Origin: Rhizobium sp.
GTDB lineage: Bacteria; Pseudomonadota; Alphaproteobacteria; Rhizobiales; Rhizobiaceae
Assembly: GCA_019739215.1 (NCBI GenBank)
Contig: JAHHDR010000026.1
Location: 158,050-222,049, forward strand
Reading direction: 5' to 3'
Length of the DNA stretch: 64,000 bases
Within the stretch, counting starts at the first letter, position 1, and every line of letters begins with the position of its first letter. Shown one piece after another: positions 38,301-47,686 of this stretch. Under the pieces are notes generated by a model. It saw only the letters and a program-made list of their open reading frames with translations, was not told where the DNA came from and did no database searches. The translations under genes were made by a program, and so were the position numbers.

Positions 38301-41300
38301 TGCGGTCAACCAGCTTAGCGATACCGTCGCCAGCGTGACCGGCCAGTTGTCGCATGCCGTGACCGCAGCCAGCGGCGAGGTTGTCGGCGCTCTGTCCTCG
38401 ACGACACAGGAAATCACCCATGTGTTCGAGAACGGCAGTTCCGACCTCTCGTTCCAGTTGGCCAACACGCATGAACTGATCAAGGCGACGCTAGAGGACA
38501 AGACCGGCGCCATCACCATCGCGCTCGAAGAAGGTCGCAAGCATCTCGACGAGACGCTCGCCGACCAGGCCACCGCCATCGGCACCTCCATCGCGATGGG
38601 GGCCAACATGTTTGAGATGTCGTTCGAAGACGGCGAGCGCAAGCTTCGCGAACAGGTCGAACAGAGCAGCCGCACCATCAAGGACGTGGTTCAGGATGCC
38701 GCCAGCGGCATGACCGGCGTGATTTCGGAACACACGTCGGCGCTGACCGATGCCATGGGCCGGAGCACCGATAGCCTCAACGACAGCGCAGCGAGTTTTG
38801 CCGAACGCATCGAGGCGCGCGAAAAGAGCCTTCGCCAGGTGCTCGATTCGACAGCCGACAACCTCGACGGCCGCATGCAGGCCAGCGCGCTGGCGCTTGC
38901 AAGCAACACCCGCAAGCTCGAAGGCACGCTTGCCGAACGCGAGATCGCCCTGACCGAGGCGATCGACCGGGCTGCCGTCCTGCTCGACGAGCGTCTCAAT
39001 GCCACCGCAGGCGCCGTGCAGGCGCGCTGGGAGGGAGACCAGCACGCACTGCGCGAGGCCCTCGACCGTGCGGCACTTTCGCTGTCCGAGCAGACCGGGG
39101 GCCTGATCATACAGCTCGAGTCCAGCCGTTCGGCGCTGCGCGAAGCGATCGAAACCGGGGCTGGCAACGCCCGCGTCAGCCTCGAACAGACCACTGCCGA
39201 GCTCAACCGGCAGGCCGAGACGCTGATCGCCCAGATCGCCAGCAATCGCGACGCCATTCGCCAGACGATCGAGGCGAGCGCGGATGCGCTTGACGAACGG
39301 CTGCAGAGCGGCGCCGGCACCATGCTCAGCAACATCATGACGCTGGACATGAAGCTGGAGGAACGGGAAAGCGCGCTGAAGACCGCGATTGCCGAGAGCG
39401 CGGCCAATCTCGAGCACATCATGCAGACGACGACTGCCGTCATCGCCAGCCGTTTCGGCGACAGTGTCGGAGACATCGCGCGCGCCGCCGACGGGTTCGG
39501 GCAGCGGCTCGACACGACCCTTTCGGAAATGGCGCACCGGTTCGATTCCACCGGCGGCCGCATCGAATCGAGCCTCAATGCACTCGATACCGGCCTGCGC
39601 GAGGATGCCGGACGCTTCGCCGAGAAGATCGAGGAGGCTGGGCGCGGGCTTGCCGGCCTGATCGACCAGCGGATCGTCGGCTTCGGCGATGTTACCGAAA
39701 CCGCCGCCACGCGGATTGCCGAGACCTTCGACAGCAAGACCAGCCATATTGACGAGCGCCTCTCGACCATGGACCGGGCTCTCGGCATGGGACTCGACAG
39801 TGTCTCCAAGATGATCGACGGCAAGGCGGCCGGGCTTGCCGCAACGCTTCGTGGCGCGGTCGTCGACGCAACGACCACGATGGACGAGACAGCCGAGCGC
39901 GTGGTGGAAAGTGTCGCCACGAAGGGCCTGCATTACTCGGACGAAATGGCAAACCGGTCTGCCGAATTCGCCAACACGCTCACCGGAAAGTCCGAGGAAT
40001 TCGCCAGGACACTGGAGACCCGTGCCAGCAGCTTTGCGGCCGAAACGACAAACAAAACCGAGGAGCTCGCCGAAAGCACCGCGCGGCGAGCAGAGGAATT
40101 TGCCAGGACGGCTGCCGAAAAGTCGGAGGAGTTCGCCAGAGCCATGGCGGAGCGCGCCGATTCGTTCGCCAACCGGTTGACCGGCAATGCCGAGGCTTAC
40201 TCGAGCAGGCTTGCCGAAACCGCCGCCCGCATCACTTCGGATGCTGCAACCGTGCGTGAAAGCATCGAGACAACGGAGAAGGCGCTCGGCGCAAGGCACG
40301 AGACGATCAGGACCACGCTCGACGAGCGCACCCGCGAACTCAATTCGATCCTTGCCTCCCGCTCTGCCGAACTGAGCAAGTTGATCGAGGAGCAGGCTCA
40401 GCCCGCCGTCGAGGGGCTGGCCAGTCTCGGCCGCGAGGCCGCGGACCGCATCAGCGCCGCCGCGATCACGGGCGTCGCCCAGTTGCGCGCCGAAAATTCC
40501 AACCTGATCGCGGCGATCGCGTCACGCACCGAGGAGTCGCAACGCGCCCTGTCCGGATCGGAGCAGTCGCTTCGTGATACCGTCGCCGGCCTGATCGGGG
40601 CTCTCGACGAAAGCAACAGCGGCATCAGGACGCTGGTGACTGAAGCGGCAGCGACTCTCGGCGCGGTGGAGAACAACCTGGAGACTGTCGCCGAGCGCTT
40701 TTCGGAGACCACGAATCGCGTGTCGGACTCGATCCATGCCTCGACGCGGCTTCTCGAGGGCAAGGGGGACCGCCTCTCGACGGTGTCCGGCGAGGCCTTG
40801 CAGCAGATTGCCAACATCGTCGGCCGGTTCGACGACCATTCCAAGGTTCTCGGACAGGCGTCCGACCTCCTGTCGGCGGCGCAGTCCAATCTGGTGTCCA
40901 CGCTCGAGGAACGCGAGGATGCGCTCCAGACGCTCGCTGTCGGGCTTGTGAACAGGTCTGGCGAGATCGAGAACACGATGCGCTCGCTCGCCGGGCTGGT
41001 CGAGGCCGCATTCGACCGCGCCGAAGCACGGTCGTCACAGGTCTCCGTCAACCTCAAGGGTTCGGTCCAGGCGTCCTTCGCCGATATCGGCAGCATCCTT
41101 GCCGATACCGAGAAGCGCGCCACCGACATGGCCGAGAACATCAAGCAATCGGTGACCGGGGCGGCAACGGAAGTCTCGGCGACCGTCGAATCGAACCTTG
41201 CAAAAGCCAATGAGCGGGCAGAGGACGTAGCGGGACGCCTGCGCGCCAGCGTCAGCAACTCGCTGGCCGATGTCGACCGGTTGCTGTCCGAGACGGGCAA

Positions 41301-42480
41301 ACGTTCGTTCTCCACGGCCAACCAGATGCGCGACGCGCTGCAGGAAGCGGTGCAGGACGCGGTCAACCGCTTTGCCGGTGCGACCGAGGAGATTCGACGC
41401 ACGGCCGGCGACATCCGCAAGGAACTCAGCGAGACCCGGGCCGATCTCAAGCGCGGCGCGTTCGACCTGCCTGAAGAGGCCAAGGAGAGCGCAGCCCAGA
41501 TGCGGCGGGCCGTGGCCGAACAGGTCAAGGCCCTGCAGGAACTGTCGGGTATCATCGGCGTGTCGGCCGCGCATTTCGAGCGCCCGAACCGGGGCGAGAG
41601 CCTTCGCACGGAAGCCTCCGGAGCCGCCGCGGTGCGTGAGCCGGAGCCCGTGCAGCGTCGCCAGCCTGTGATGGCACCCGCCGTGGCGCAGATCGCCGAA
41701 CCGGTCGAGGCACCCGCAGCTCGCGCCGTCGAGCAACCCGTCCGCACCGTCGAACAGCCCGCAGCGCGCGTGGTGGAGCAGCCCGCCGCGCGTGTGGTCG
41801 AGCAGCCGCTCGCACCCGTACGCCAGGAGCCGGTTTCACCGCCTGCCCAGCAGCAGACCGTAGCGCCAACTCCGGAGCCGACCGGCCTTCGCGGCAGCCT
41901 GGGGATCGAGCGTCCGGCTGCGGCACCCGTCGCCAGGGACGTGCCGCAACCTTCTTCCGAACGCCCCGCGCCCATGCGCGAGCCGGCGCCTGCACCGCGG
42001 CTGTCCGAGGGCCAGGGCTGGATCTCGGACCTGCTGCGAAACGCCTCGATGAGCGACGAGGAACCGGCACCGCGCCGGGCCGCCCCGACGCCGGCCGTTA
42101 CCCCGCCGGTCCAGGCGGATGCACGCAATCCGCGCCATGTCGTCGAGTCGCTGAACTCGCTCTCGGTGGATATTGCACGGGCCATCGACCATGATGCATC
42201 GGTCGAACTCTGGCGGCGCTACCAGCGCGGCGAACGCGACGTGTTCACCCGGCGGCTCTACACGCTGAAGGGCCAGCAGACATTCGACGACATCAAGCGC
42301 AAGTATGACAACGAGGCAGAGTTCCGCGTCGCCGTCGACCGCTACATCAATGATTTCGAGAAGCTGCTCTCCGACGTGGCCCGCAACGATCGCGACCGGG
42401 TGCTGACCCAGTCCTACCTCACATCGGATACCGGCAAGGTCTATACGATGCTCGCCCATGCCGCAGGTCGCTTCGCATAG
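35311..42480 (+). CDS. gpr: Giant growth-pole-ring (GPR)-type apolipoprotein-like coiled-coil protein
   Basis: This 2389-residue protein has a charged N-terminus, two membrane helices at about residues 88-108 and 122-150, about 1,900 residues of Ala/Glu/Arg-rich helical repeats, a Pro/Glu/Val-rich linker (about 2110-2240, VEQPAARVVEQP repeats) and a conserved C-terminal domain (HVVESLNSLSVDIARAI... to the end). A 33-residue repeat (3 x 11, the apolipoprotein period) is nearly perfect at about residues 775-910. Size and layout match the Agrobacterium GPR protein, which forms a ring at the growing pole. Rhizobial homologues are often labelled kinesin-like or apolipoprotein A1/A4/E. It should organise polar cell-wall growth. 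Confidence 0.85.
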   Translation: MATKRENEAAEENAYKALEDALAIDFQDGGGKTDDNARPSKEELARSLSPEPAPKSPQFRPANDQTGTRANAMPGAADGGSPMRIAAIMSVAWVVVTLGLAHLLYAPAIWEVRSLAQFAAIPGALALIVAALFPIAVFFAFALMIARARELRHAARSMAEVALRLAEPENAAADRIMTVGQAVRRQVTAMNEGIERTIARAAELESLVHSEVSALERSYTDNEMRVRNLVQELGSEREAIIGHAERVRSSIAGAHEHLKEELAAASLGISRNIATSGEAVAKMIDTQAAIFIEKTGMAADSIDGLLTVKTENLLSALSQSGVSLTNEFDSRIDALSSTLQERGRALLADFETRASMLDTNTEKLNHALHERTKQLNETLIARTKQINESLTSGAETITSELDGVLAALNSALDEKSATFRQTMKSTADDAVMDLDMRTSFFDERLRASVDMVSGAFDSRLTEFTTAFDERSGSLDAKLSDSLARINESLGSGRDALEGILGSSLDRLNTAFTGQSVAMETALGTGQEMIEMALDTRFGQISAALGKAHQQIETGFGGKADDMVAKITSSADAITAAVNSGHDRIAGVLDEKSVRIETAFNENHQRLENAVARGTELITGNVEDARSRLAKTLGENAITIAATFNEHQEKLNESLKERAAAVAGLLDSSTVSMERAATESARQITEALAATDGSISRVASAAAETVSEALLNASTGFSASAGLAAEEISEKAAEAAQTVGQSAQTASAGLSESVAAATSSLASGVTSASEQINDAVLSATSGLSASLGLAAEEISNRANEATDKISDTALSASSGISASLGMAADEISTRAGEATDKISDTALSASSGISTSLGMVADEISALASDAANKISETAQSASSGISTSLLLAAEEISSRAGEASDKIGDSARSAVSGLSASVELAVESIGGGAAKAADTIGQATFEATTSLATSTSLAADEISSRATETAARINETTAAAASGVTASLDQAREEIGGRTTNAVNQLSDTVASVTGQLSHAVTAASGEVVGALSSTTQEITHVFENGSSDLSFQLANTHELIKATLEDKTGAITIALEEGRKHLDETLADQATAIGTSIAMGANMFEMSFEDGERKLREQVEQSSRTIKDVVQDAASGMTGVISEHTSALTDAMGRSTDSLNDSAASFAERIEAREKSLRQVLDSTADNLDGRMQASALALASNTRKLEGTLAEREIALTEAIDRAAVLLDERLNATAGAVQARWEGDQHALREALDRAALSLSEQTGGLIIQLESSRSALREAIETGAGNARVSLEQTTAELNRQAETLIAQIASNRDAIRQTIEASADALDERLQSGAGTMLSNIMTLDMKLEERESALKTAIAESAANLEHIMQTTTAVIASRFGDSVGDIARAADGFGQRLDTTLSEMAHRFDSTGGRIESSLNALDTGLREDAGRFAEKIEEAGRGLAGLIDQRIVGFGDVTETAATRIAETFDSKTSHIDERLSTMDRALGMGLDSVSKMIDGKAAGLAATLRGAVVDATTTMDETAERVVESVATKGLHYSDEMANRSAEFANTLTGKSEEFARTLETRASSFAAETTNKTEELAESTARRAEEFARTAAEKSEEFARAMAERADSFANRLTGNAEAYSSRLAETAARITSDAATVRESIETTEKALGARHETIRTTLDERTRELNSILASRSAELSKLIEEQAQPAVEGLASLGREAADRISAAAITGVAQLRAENSNLIAAIASRTEESQRALSGSEQSLRDTVAGLIGALDESNSGIRTLVTEAAATLGAVENNLETVAERFSETTNRVSDSIHASTRLLEGKGDRLSTVSGEALQQIANIVGRFDDHSKVLGQASDLLSAAQSNLVSTLEEREDALQTLAVGLVNRSGEIENTMRSLAGLVEAAFDRAEARSSQVSVNLKGSVQASFADIGSILADTEKRATDMAENIKQSVTGAATEVSATVESNLAKANERAEDVAGRLRASVSNSLADVDRLLSETGKRSFSTANQMRDALQEAVQDAVNRFAGATEEIRRTAGDIRKELSETRADLKRGAFDLPEEAKESAAQMRRAVAEQVKALQELSGIIGVSAAHFERPNRGESLRTEASGAAAVREPEPVQRRQPVMAPAVAQIAEPVEAPAARAVEQPVRTVEQPAARVVEQPAARVVEQPLAPVRQEPVSPPAQQQTVAPTPEPTGLRGSLGIERPAAAPVARDVPQPSSERPAPMREPAPAPRLSEGQGWISDLLRNASMSDEEPAPRRAAPTPAVTPPVQADARNPRHVVESLNSLSVDIARAIDHDASVELWRRYQRGERDVFTRRLYTLKGQQTFDDIKRKYDNEAEFRVAVDRYINDFEKLLSDVARNDRDRVLTQSYLTSDTGKVYTMLAHAAGRFA
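37640..38270 (+). repeat. Tandem 99-nt repeats within gpr
   Basis: Units such as ISDTALSASSGIS followed by SLGMAADEISTRAGEATDK recur every 33 residues. The two copies around 37,705-37,803 and 37,804-37,902 are nearly identical at the DNA level, so copy number may vary by recombination. Confidence 0.8.
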
Positions 42481-42504
42481 CCGGTCGCACCTGATCGAGA
42501 CATG

Positions 42505-42531
42505 AAAAAGGCCGCGTCGAGCGGCCTTTTT
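42505..42531. terminator. Bidirectional terminator between gpr and the mla operon
   Basis: AAAAAGGCCGC (42505-42515) pairs with GCGGCCTTTTT (42521-42531). The A- and T-runs let it work for both converging transcripts. Confidence 0.85.
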
Positions 42532-42561
42532 CATTGTCGTGCGCGGTGCCGGCGATTGCCG

Positions 42562-43185
42562 TCAGATCGACTTGAGCGTCCATCCGACGATCTCGCCCGA
42601 GACTTCGGCGAAGGCGCGGTCGAGCGCCGCGATATAGTTTCGGTTGCCGGAGCCCTGCACGTCCGCGGTCGCGCTGAAGATTCGCTGGGCCCTGACGGTG
42701 CCGTTGCGGTCATTGAGCAGTTTCACCGAAATCTCGACGCTGGCCTGGGTCGCGCCGTTGGTCTCGACCTGAAATGCGCGAATGTCCGTGACGACCTGGA
42801 AGTCGATCGCGAGTCCCTGCCCTGGCTTGCCCACACCACCCAGACGGCCGGTGTTCTCGAAGGCCTCGACGAGCTTGGCCTGGACCAGTTTCGGCAAACG
42901 GTCGCCCCAGCGTGCATCGGAGAGATACTGGATCTCGACGCCGGAGAGACGGATGACGACCTGTTCGGAATCGAGCGCCTTCACCGCCGTCGGCTCGGGC
43001 ACGAGGATCTGGCGGTTCTTCGCCGAAGGCCCTTCGATGCGCGGCGCCGCAGAAAGACCGAACGTGTCCTTGCTCGCCCCTCCTCCAAGGCAGCCGGCCA
43101 GCATGGTCGCCGACAGCGCGAGCACAGTCGCTGCCGCCATTCCGCGTGCTACCTGTCTGGATGTCACGAATGAATGCCCCCTCAA
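42562..43185 (-). CDS. ABC-transport auxiliary lipoprotein (PqiC/Mla-associated)
   Basis: This 207-residue protein has a lipoprotein signal with lipobox ending LAGC (near residue 32). The mature domain (ILVPEPTAVKALDSEQVVIR, RWGDRLPKLVQAKLVEAFE) fits the ABC-type transport auxiliary lipoprotein family, outer-membrane or periplasmic partners of MCE systems. The start overlaps the mlaD stop by ATGA. It is the last gene of the mlaEFD operon and probably links the MCE shaft to the outer membrane. Confidence 0.88.
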   Translation of the reverse strand: MRGHSFVTSRQVARGMAAATVLALSATMLAGCLGGGASKDTFGLSAAPRIEGPSAKNRQILVPEPTAVKALDSEQVVIRLSGVEIQYLSDARWGDRLPKLVQAKLVEAFENTGRLGGVGKPGQGLAIDFQVVTDIRAFQVETNGATQASVEISVKLLNDRNGTVRAQRIFSATADVQGSGNRNYIAALDRAFAEVSGEIVGWTLKSI

Positions 43186-44552
43186 CGCCTTACCCTGCCA
43201 TCGAATTCCTTGACGTCCTGCCCGCCGAAAATCAAGCGCTGCGGGTCACTGTCGAAGCGAGAAATAGCATTGTCGAGGCTCTTCATCGTCCGACGCGTGT
43301 CATCCACGAGCGCCTCGACATTGCTGAGGCCGGAGCCGGTGAACTTCGCCAGATTGTCGGCGATCGGCCCGATCTTCTCGTTCAGCGTATCGGCAAGTTC
43401 CCGGTAGGACTGCAGAGTGGCCCGCGCATCCGCGAACAGGGATTGCGAGTCGCCCTCGCCGAGGAAGCTGTCGACCTTGGCGAGCACCCCGTCGACACGC
43501 GTAGACGCCTTGTTGATCTTCTCGGCGGTCTCCGAAATGTTGGTGATCGTCTTGTCGATATCGGGACGGCGCTTGGCAATGTCGTCGGATATCTCCTTGA
43601 AACCGGTCATCGCCGAACGGGCGTCGGAGACGGCGGCCCTGACGTCATCCAGGGTGTCCCCGACCTGTTTCGGATCGATCTCAGCCATCAGCTTTTCGAC
43701 ATTGTCCAGCGTCCGGGAAACTTTCGTGCCGACCTCCCGGTAGGCGTCGGCCGTGGCGCGGAAGGATTGAACCGTATCCGCCATGTCTCCGGATGCGGCG
43801 GCTAGGTCGCCGCTGATCTTCTCGGTATTCTTGAGGATGTTGTCGATCTTCTTCGGATCGATCGACTTAACCAGCGAATCCACCGAGGCAAGCGTACTGT
43901 CCAGGCGCCCGGACAGGGATTCGATCGTGCCGGAGAGCTTGCTGACGCTCTCGAGGAAGCGGTCGACACCGGGTGCATTGTCGCGGAGCGCGCCGGAGAA
44001 GGTCTCGACATTCCTGATCGTGTTGTTAAGCGGCTGGCGATTGTCCTGAACGAGGCCCGTGATCTCGTCGACCGTCGTTTCGGTCTTGCGCATGATGTCG
44101 CTTGCCGCAGAAACCAGGTTGGTGAGGCCGGACTGCTCGGCCAGGATCTTTGCTTCTTCGCCGCCGGCAGCTTGAGCAACGAGCAGCTTTTCCTTGCTCG
44201 TGTCGCCGCCCGACAGTTCGATATAGGCCGCGCCCGTCAGACCTTGAAGTTCGACCACCGCACGCGTCCCCGGGTAGATCGGCGCGTCAGCCAGAACTTC
44301 GGTGATGACGATCGAATTGTCCGGATTGGTCGCATCGAGGGTGAGCCTGCGGATCGAACCGATGGGGATGCCATTGAAGCGCACCGGAGAACCGACGCTA
44401 AGTCCATTGGCGGAACCCGGAATGATGATTCGGAGCGGTTCCATGCGGCCTTCGCGGCCGTAGACCTGCATCCAGTAGACAAACGCAAATGCCGCAAGCA
44501 TCACCACAACGGTGAAAAAGCCTACAATCGCGTAGTTCGCCTTCGTTTCCAT
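43182..44552 (-). CDS. mlaD: MlaD-family (MCE) lipid-transport protein
   Basis: This 456-residue protein has one N-terminal membrane helix (about residues 7-29), an MCE domain (about residues 38-115, IIPGSANGLSVGSPVRFNG and LTGAAYIELSGG) and a long helical coiled-coil tail. The size is larger than E. coli MlaD (183 aa) and fits single-MCE proteins with a needle-like extension. It should bind phospholipid and hand it between membranes. It is followed by the lipoprotein and preceded by mlaF. Confidence 0.92.
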   Translation of the reverse strand: METKANYAIVGFFTVVVMLAAFAFVYWMQVYGREGRMEPLRIIIPGSANGLSVGSPVRFNGIPIGSIRRLTLDATNPDNSIVITEVLADAPIYPGTRAVVELQGLTGAAYIELSGGDTSKEKLLVAQAAGGEEAKILAEQSGLTNLVSAASDIMRKTETTVDEITGLVQDNRQPLNNTIRNVETFSGALRDNAPGVDRFLESVSKLSGTIESLSGRLDSTLASVDSLVKSIDPKKIDNILKNTEKISGDLAAASGDMADTVQSFRATADAYREVGTKVSRTLDNVEKLMAEIDPKQVGDTLDDVRAAVSDARSAMTGFKEISDDIAKRRPDIDKTITNISETAEKINKASTRVDGVLAKVDSFLGEGDSQSLFADARATLQSYRELADTLNEKIGPIADNLAKFTGSGLSNVEALVDDTRRTMKSLDNAISRFDSDPQRLIFGGQDVKEFDGRVRR

Positions 44553-44575
44553 CGAATACTTTCGTCTCTTCCGGG

Positions 44576-45394
44576 CTATACTCTTTCTGGTTTCCTAGCC
44601 TCGGGCCGAGGTATCGAACGCGCGCGCTTGCCGCGGAAATAGGACTGTACCCATTCCTCAGGACAATCAAGCATATCGTCGATGGTTCCGGAAACCAGAA
44701 CACGTTTTTTCCCCAGCACGGCAATCCGGTCACACACCGAAAACAGGCTGTCGAGATCATGGGTCACCATGTACACGGTGAGCCCGAGCGTGTCCCTCAA
44801 CTTGGCGATCAACTCATCGAATTCGGCCGCCCCGATCGGATCCAGGCCGGATGTCGGTTCGTCGAGGAAGACCAGTGCCGGGTCGAGGGCAAGCGCCCGC
44901 GCGAGCGCCGCGCGCTTGATCATGCCGCCGGAGAGCTGCGAGGGATATTTGTCCGCGGCCTCAGGCGCCAGCCCGACGAGTTCGATCTTCAGGCGCGCCA
45001 GTTCATCCATCAGCGCCTTGGGCATGTCGAGATATTCGCGCATCGGGAACTGGATGTTCTCCTTGACCGTCAGGGCCGAGAACAGCGCGCCGTGCTGGAA
45101 AAGCACCCCGAGCTTCATGTCGAGTTCGAAACGGTCGGCGTCCGGCAAGGCACCGTAGTCCGTGCCCAGCAGCCTGATTTCGCCCGCCTGCCTGGGTATC
45201 AGGCGCAGGATCGATCGCATCAGCACAGATTTGCCCGCGCCGGAGGCGCCGACGAAGCCGAGGATCTCGCCGCGATAGATGTCGAGATCGAGCTTGTCGA
45301 GGACCACATTGCTGCCGAAGGCCACAGTGATGCCACGCGCGGAGAGCACCACGTCCCTCTCGTCCTGTCCGGCTGCCTGCGTCTCAACAATCAC
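44576..45394 (-). CDS. mlaF: MlaF-type ABC transporter ATPase
   Basis: This 272-residue ATPase starts at GTG (MIVETQAAG) after AAGGA. Walker A is GASGAGKS, the signature LSGGM, Walker B ALVFLDEPTSGLD and the H-loop THDLD. It is the energy subunit of the MCE lipid transporter. It lies 10 bp after mlaE and 23 bp before mlaD. Confidence 0.94.
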   Translation of the reverse strand: MIVETQAAGQDERDVVLSARGITVAFGSNVVLDKLDLDIYRGEILGFVGASGAGKSVLMRSILRLIPRQAGEIRLLGTDYGALPDADRFELDMKLGVLFQHGALFSALTVKENIQFPMREYLDMPKALMDELARLKIELVGLAPEAADKYPSQLSGGMIKRAALARALALDPALVFLDEPTSGLDPIGAAEFDELIAKLRDTLGLTVYMVTHDLDSLFSVCDRIAVLGKKRVLVSGTIDDMLDCPEEWVQSYFRGKRARSIPRPEARKPERV

Positions 45395-45404
45395 GTTTCG
45401 GTCC

Positions 45405-46547
45405 TTAGAAATTGATGGCGGCGTAGAACATGGCAAACATCCCGTCCACCAGGATGACGACGAAGATGGCCTTGACCACCGAGGCCGTGACATGACGCCC
45501 CAGCGACTCGGCGCTGCCTTCGACCTTGAAGCCTTCTACGGACGCGACGATCCCGATGATCAGTGCCATGAAGGGCGCCTTGAGCATTCCCGAAACGACC
45601 GTCGACAGATCGATGGCCGATTGGAGACGGGAAATGAAAACCTCGAACGTAATCCCGGAATAGACATTCGTGACAACGGCTGCGCCGCCCAGAGCCGCAA
45701 AATTCGCAATGATGGTCAGCAGCGGCAGGGCGATGACCAGCGCAAGCAGGCGCGGGAAAATCAGCACCCCGACGGGATTGAGCCCCATCACCTGCAGCGC
45801 GTCGATTTCCTCGCGCATCTTCATCGAGCCAATTTCGGCGGTGATCGCACTGCCGGTCCGGCCGGCGATCATGATGGCGGTGAGCAGCACGCCGATCTCG
45901 CGCAGCTGCAGGATGCCGACAAGATCGACCACGAAGATTTCCGCGCCGAAATACCGAAGCTGGAAAGCGCCCTGCTGCGCGATGATCGCACCGATCAAGA
46001 ACGACATGAGGGCGATGATCGGCACGGCATTGACGCCCATCTGCTCGAGCTGGGTGAAGACCGCCGCGGGCGAAAGCCCGCTACCGCGCCCCAGTTTGAG
46101 CTGGGCGCCCCGGACCGCCGAGCCGATGATGTTGAAGGACTGCACCATGTCATCGACAAGGTTCATGACCAATCGACCCAGAGGCGAGAAGAGTCGCTCG
46201 AATATGGTCTGCCGGGACGCCTCGACCTCGGGTTCGGGCAGTTCCGGCGGCAGCGCCGCGATCAGGTCCATCATGCCCTTGTGGCCAGCGGCATAGCTCA
46301 GCCCCTGGCAATTGCGCTCCAGCGCGGTGGCCAGCCGGCGGATCAGCCAGGCACCGCCGGTATCGAGCCGGTCGAGGGCGCTGAGATCGATATGGGCCGG
46401 GCCGGCATAGTGCTGGCCCTCAAGTGCCTTGAGCGCGGAATCGACCTGGGCGATCGAAGCGTTCAGCCAATCACCGGACAGGCGCAAGGTGACGCCTCCG
46501 GCCGGATAGTCGATCTGAAGTCCGGCCTTCGGCGCGGTCTCCGCCAT
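45405..46547 (-). CDS. mlaE: MlaE-type permease with N-terminal STAS domain
   Basis: This 380-residue protein begins at ATG (MAETAPKAG) after AAGGAAGAGG. Residues about 10-95 form a STAS-like domain (VTLRLSGDW, HIDLSALDRLDTGGAWLIR), which in E. coli is the separate protein MlaB. The rest is the MlaE permease with five or six helices (EIGVLLTAIMIAGRTGSAITAE, DALQVMGLNPV). The fusion is common in alphaproteobacteria. It is the first gene of the leftward mla operon. Confidence 0.92.
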   Translation of the reverse strand: MAETAPKAGLQIDYPAGGVTLRLSGDWLNASIAQVDSALKALEGQHYAGPAHIDLSALDRLDTGGAWLIRRLATALERNCQGLSYAAGHKGMMDLIAALPPELPEPEVEASRQTIFERLFSPLGRLVMNLVDDMVQSFNIIGSAVRGAQLKLGRGSGLSPAAVFTQLEQMGVNAVPIIALMSFLIGAIIAQQGAFQLRYFGAEIFVVDLVGILQLREIGVLLTAIMIAGRTGSAITAEIGSMKMREEIDALQVMGLNPVGVLIFPRLLALVIALPLLTIIANFAALGGAAVVTNVYSGITFEVFISRLQSAIDLSTVVSGMLKAPFMALIIGIVASVEGFKVEGSAESLGRHVTASVVKAIFVVILVDGMFAMFYAAINF

Positions 46548-46702
46548 CCTCTTCCTTTCAGCTTCGCAATCTGCATCCGCGATCAAAATGTTTTACTATG
46601 CCAAAACAAGACGATTCGACTGGCGGTGTGGCATCTGGCACTAAACTCCAATCCGGTTCAAGATGAGGCGGTCCCAGATTCCATGTGTCGGAGGCGTTAC
46701 GG

Positions 46703-47686
46703 ATGACGCGTCACCTCGAAACAACAATTGCCAGCTTCCCGATCGCCGGCGTGTTCACGATCTCGCGCGGATCGCGCACCATGGCAGAGGTCATCATCTG
46801 TTCGATCTCCGAGCGCGGCGTGACCGGGCGCGGCGAATGCGTGCCGTACAAGCGCTATGGCGAGACGCTTGAAAGCGTCGAGGCGCAGATCCGTGCCGAA
46901 CGGGATTTCTTGGTCGATGCCGGAAGCCGCCACGAATTGCTCAAGCGGATGAAGCCGGGCGCGGCGCGCAACGCCATAGACTGCGCGCTCTGGGACCTCG
47001 AGTCGAAGCTGGCGCAGGTCCCCGTCGCCCGGGCGATCGGCGTGGAACCCGCCCAGCCGCTGGTCACGGCCTACACGATATCGCTCGCCGAGCCCGAGGC
47101 CATGGCGGAACAGGCCCACCACCATCGCAGGCGCCCTCTCCTCAAGGTCAAGCTCGGCACGGCGGACGATGAGAGCCGCATCCAGGCCATTCGCAACGGT
47201 GCGCCGGACACTCGCCTGATCGTGGATGCCAACGAGGGCTGGACGCCTGACAATCTGGAGCGCCACCTCGCCATTGCCGCGGAGTGCGGTGTCGAACTGA
47301 TCGAGCAACCGCTTCCCGCAGGCAATGATTCCCTGCTCGGGCATATCAAGCGCAGCGTGGCAATCTGCGCCGACGAAAGCGTGCACCTGGCCGTCGATCT
47401 CGAGCACCTGCGTGGTCGCTACGACGCCGTCAACATCAAGCTCGACAAGGCCGGCGGGCTGACGGAGGCGCTCGCGATGCGACAGGAGGCCGAGCGGCTC
47501 GGCTTTGCGGTGATGGTGGGCTGCATGGTCGGCTCGTCGCTGGCCATGGCGCCCGCGGTGCTGCTTGCGCAAGGTGCGCGCTATGTCGATCTCGATGGAC
47601 CGTTGCTGCTGGCGCGCGATTGCGCCGACCCGCTGCGATACGATGGTTCGCTGGTCTATCCTCCCGACCGCGCCCTCTGGGGCTGA
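46703..47686 (+). CDS. L-Ala-D/L-Glu (dipeptide) epimerase, enolase superfamily
   Basis: This 327-residue enzyme has the enolase-superfamily capping domain and barrel with the catalytic KxK in LLKVKLG, the metal ligands Asp in LIVDANEG, Glu in LIEQPLP and Asp in CADES, and the second Lys in NIKLDKAGG. These fit dipeptide epimerases of murein peptide recycling. The start at 46703 follows GGAGG. Its 3' end overlaps the convergent MFS gene by 31 bp. Confidence 0.87.
   Translation: MTRHLETTIASFPIAGVFTISRGSRTMAEVIICSISERGVTGRGECVPYKRYGETLESVEAQIRAERDFLVDAGSRHELLKRMKPGAARNAIDCALWDLESKLAQVPVARAIGVEPAQPLVTAYTISLAEPEAMAEQAHHHRRRPLLKVKLGTADDESRIQAIRNGAPDTRLIVDANEGWTPDNLERHLAIAAECGVELIEQPLPAGNDSLLGHIKRSVAICADESVHLAVDLEHLRGRYDAVNIKLDKAGGLTEALAMRQEAERLGFAVMVGCMVGSSLAMAPAVLLAQGARYVDLDGPLLLARDCADPLRYDGSLVYPPDRALWG

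Noticed and set aside
36036..40299. Long antisense frames (up to 602 aa) inside the giant GPR gene
   Set aside because: They are products of biased codon use on the opposite strand; no ribosome binding sites or family motifs, whereas the plus-strand frame has clear heptad and 33-residue repeats.
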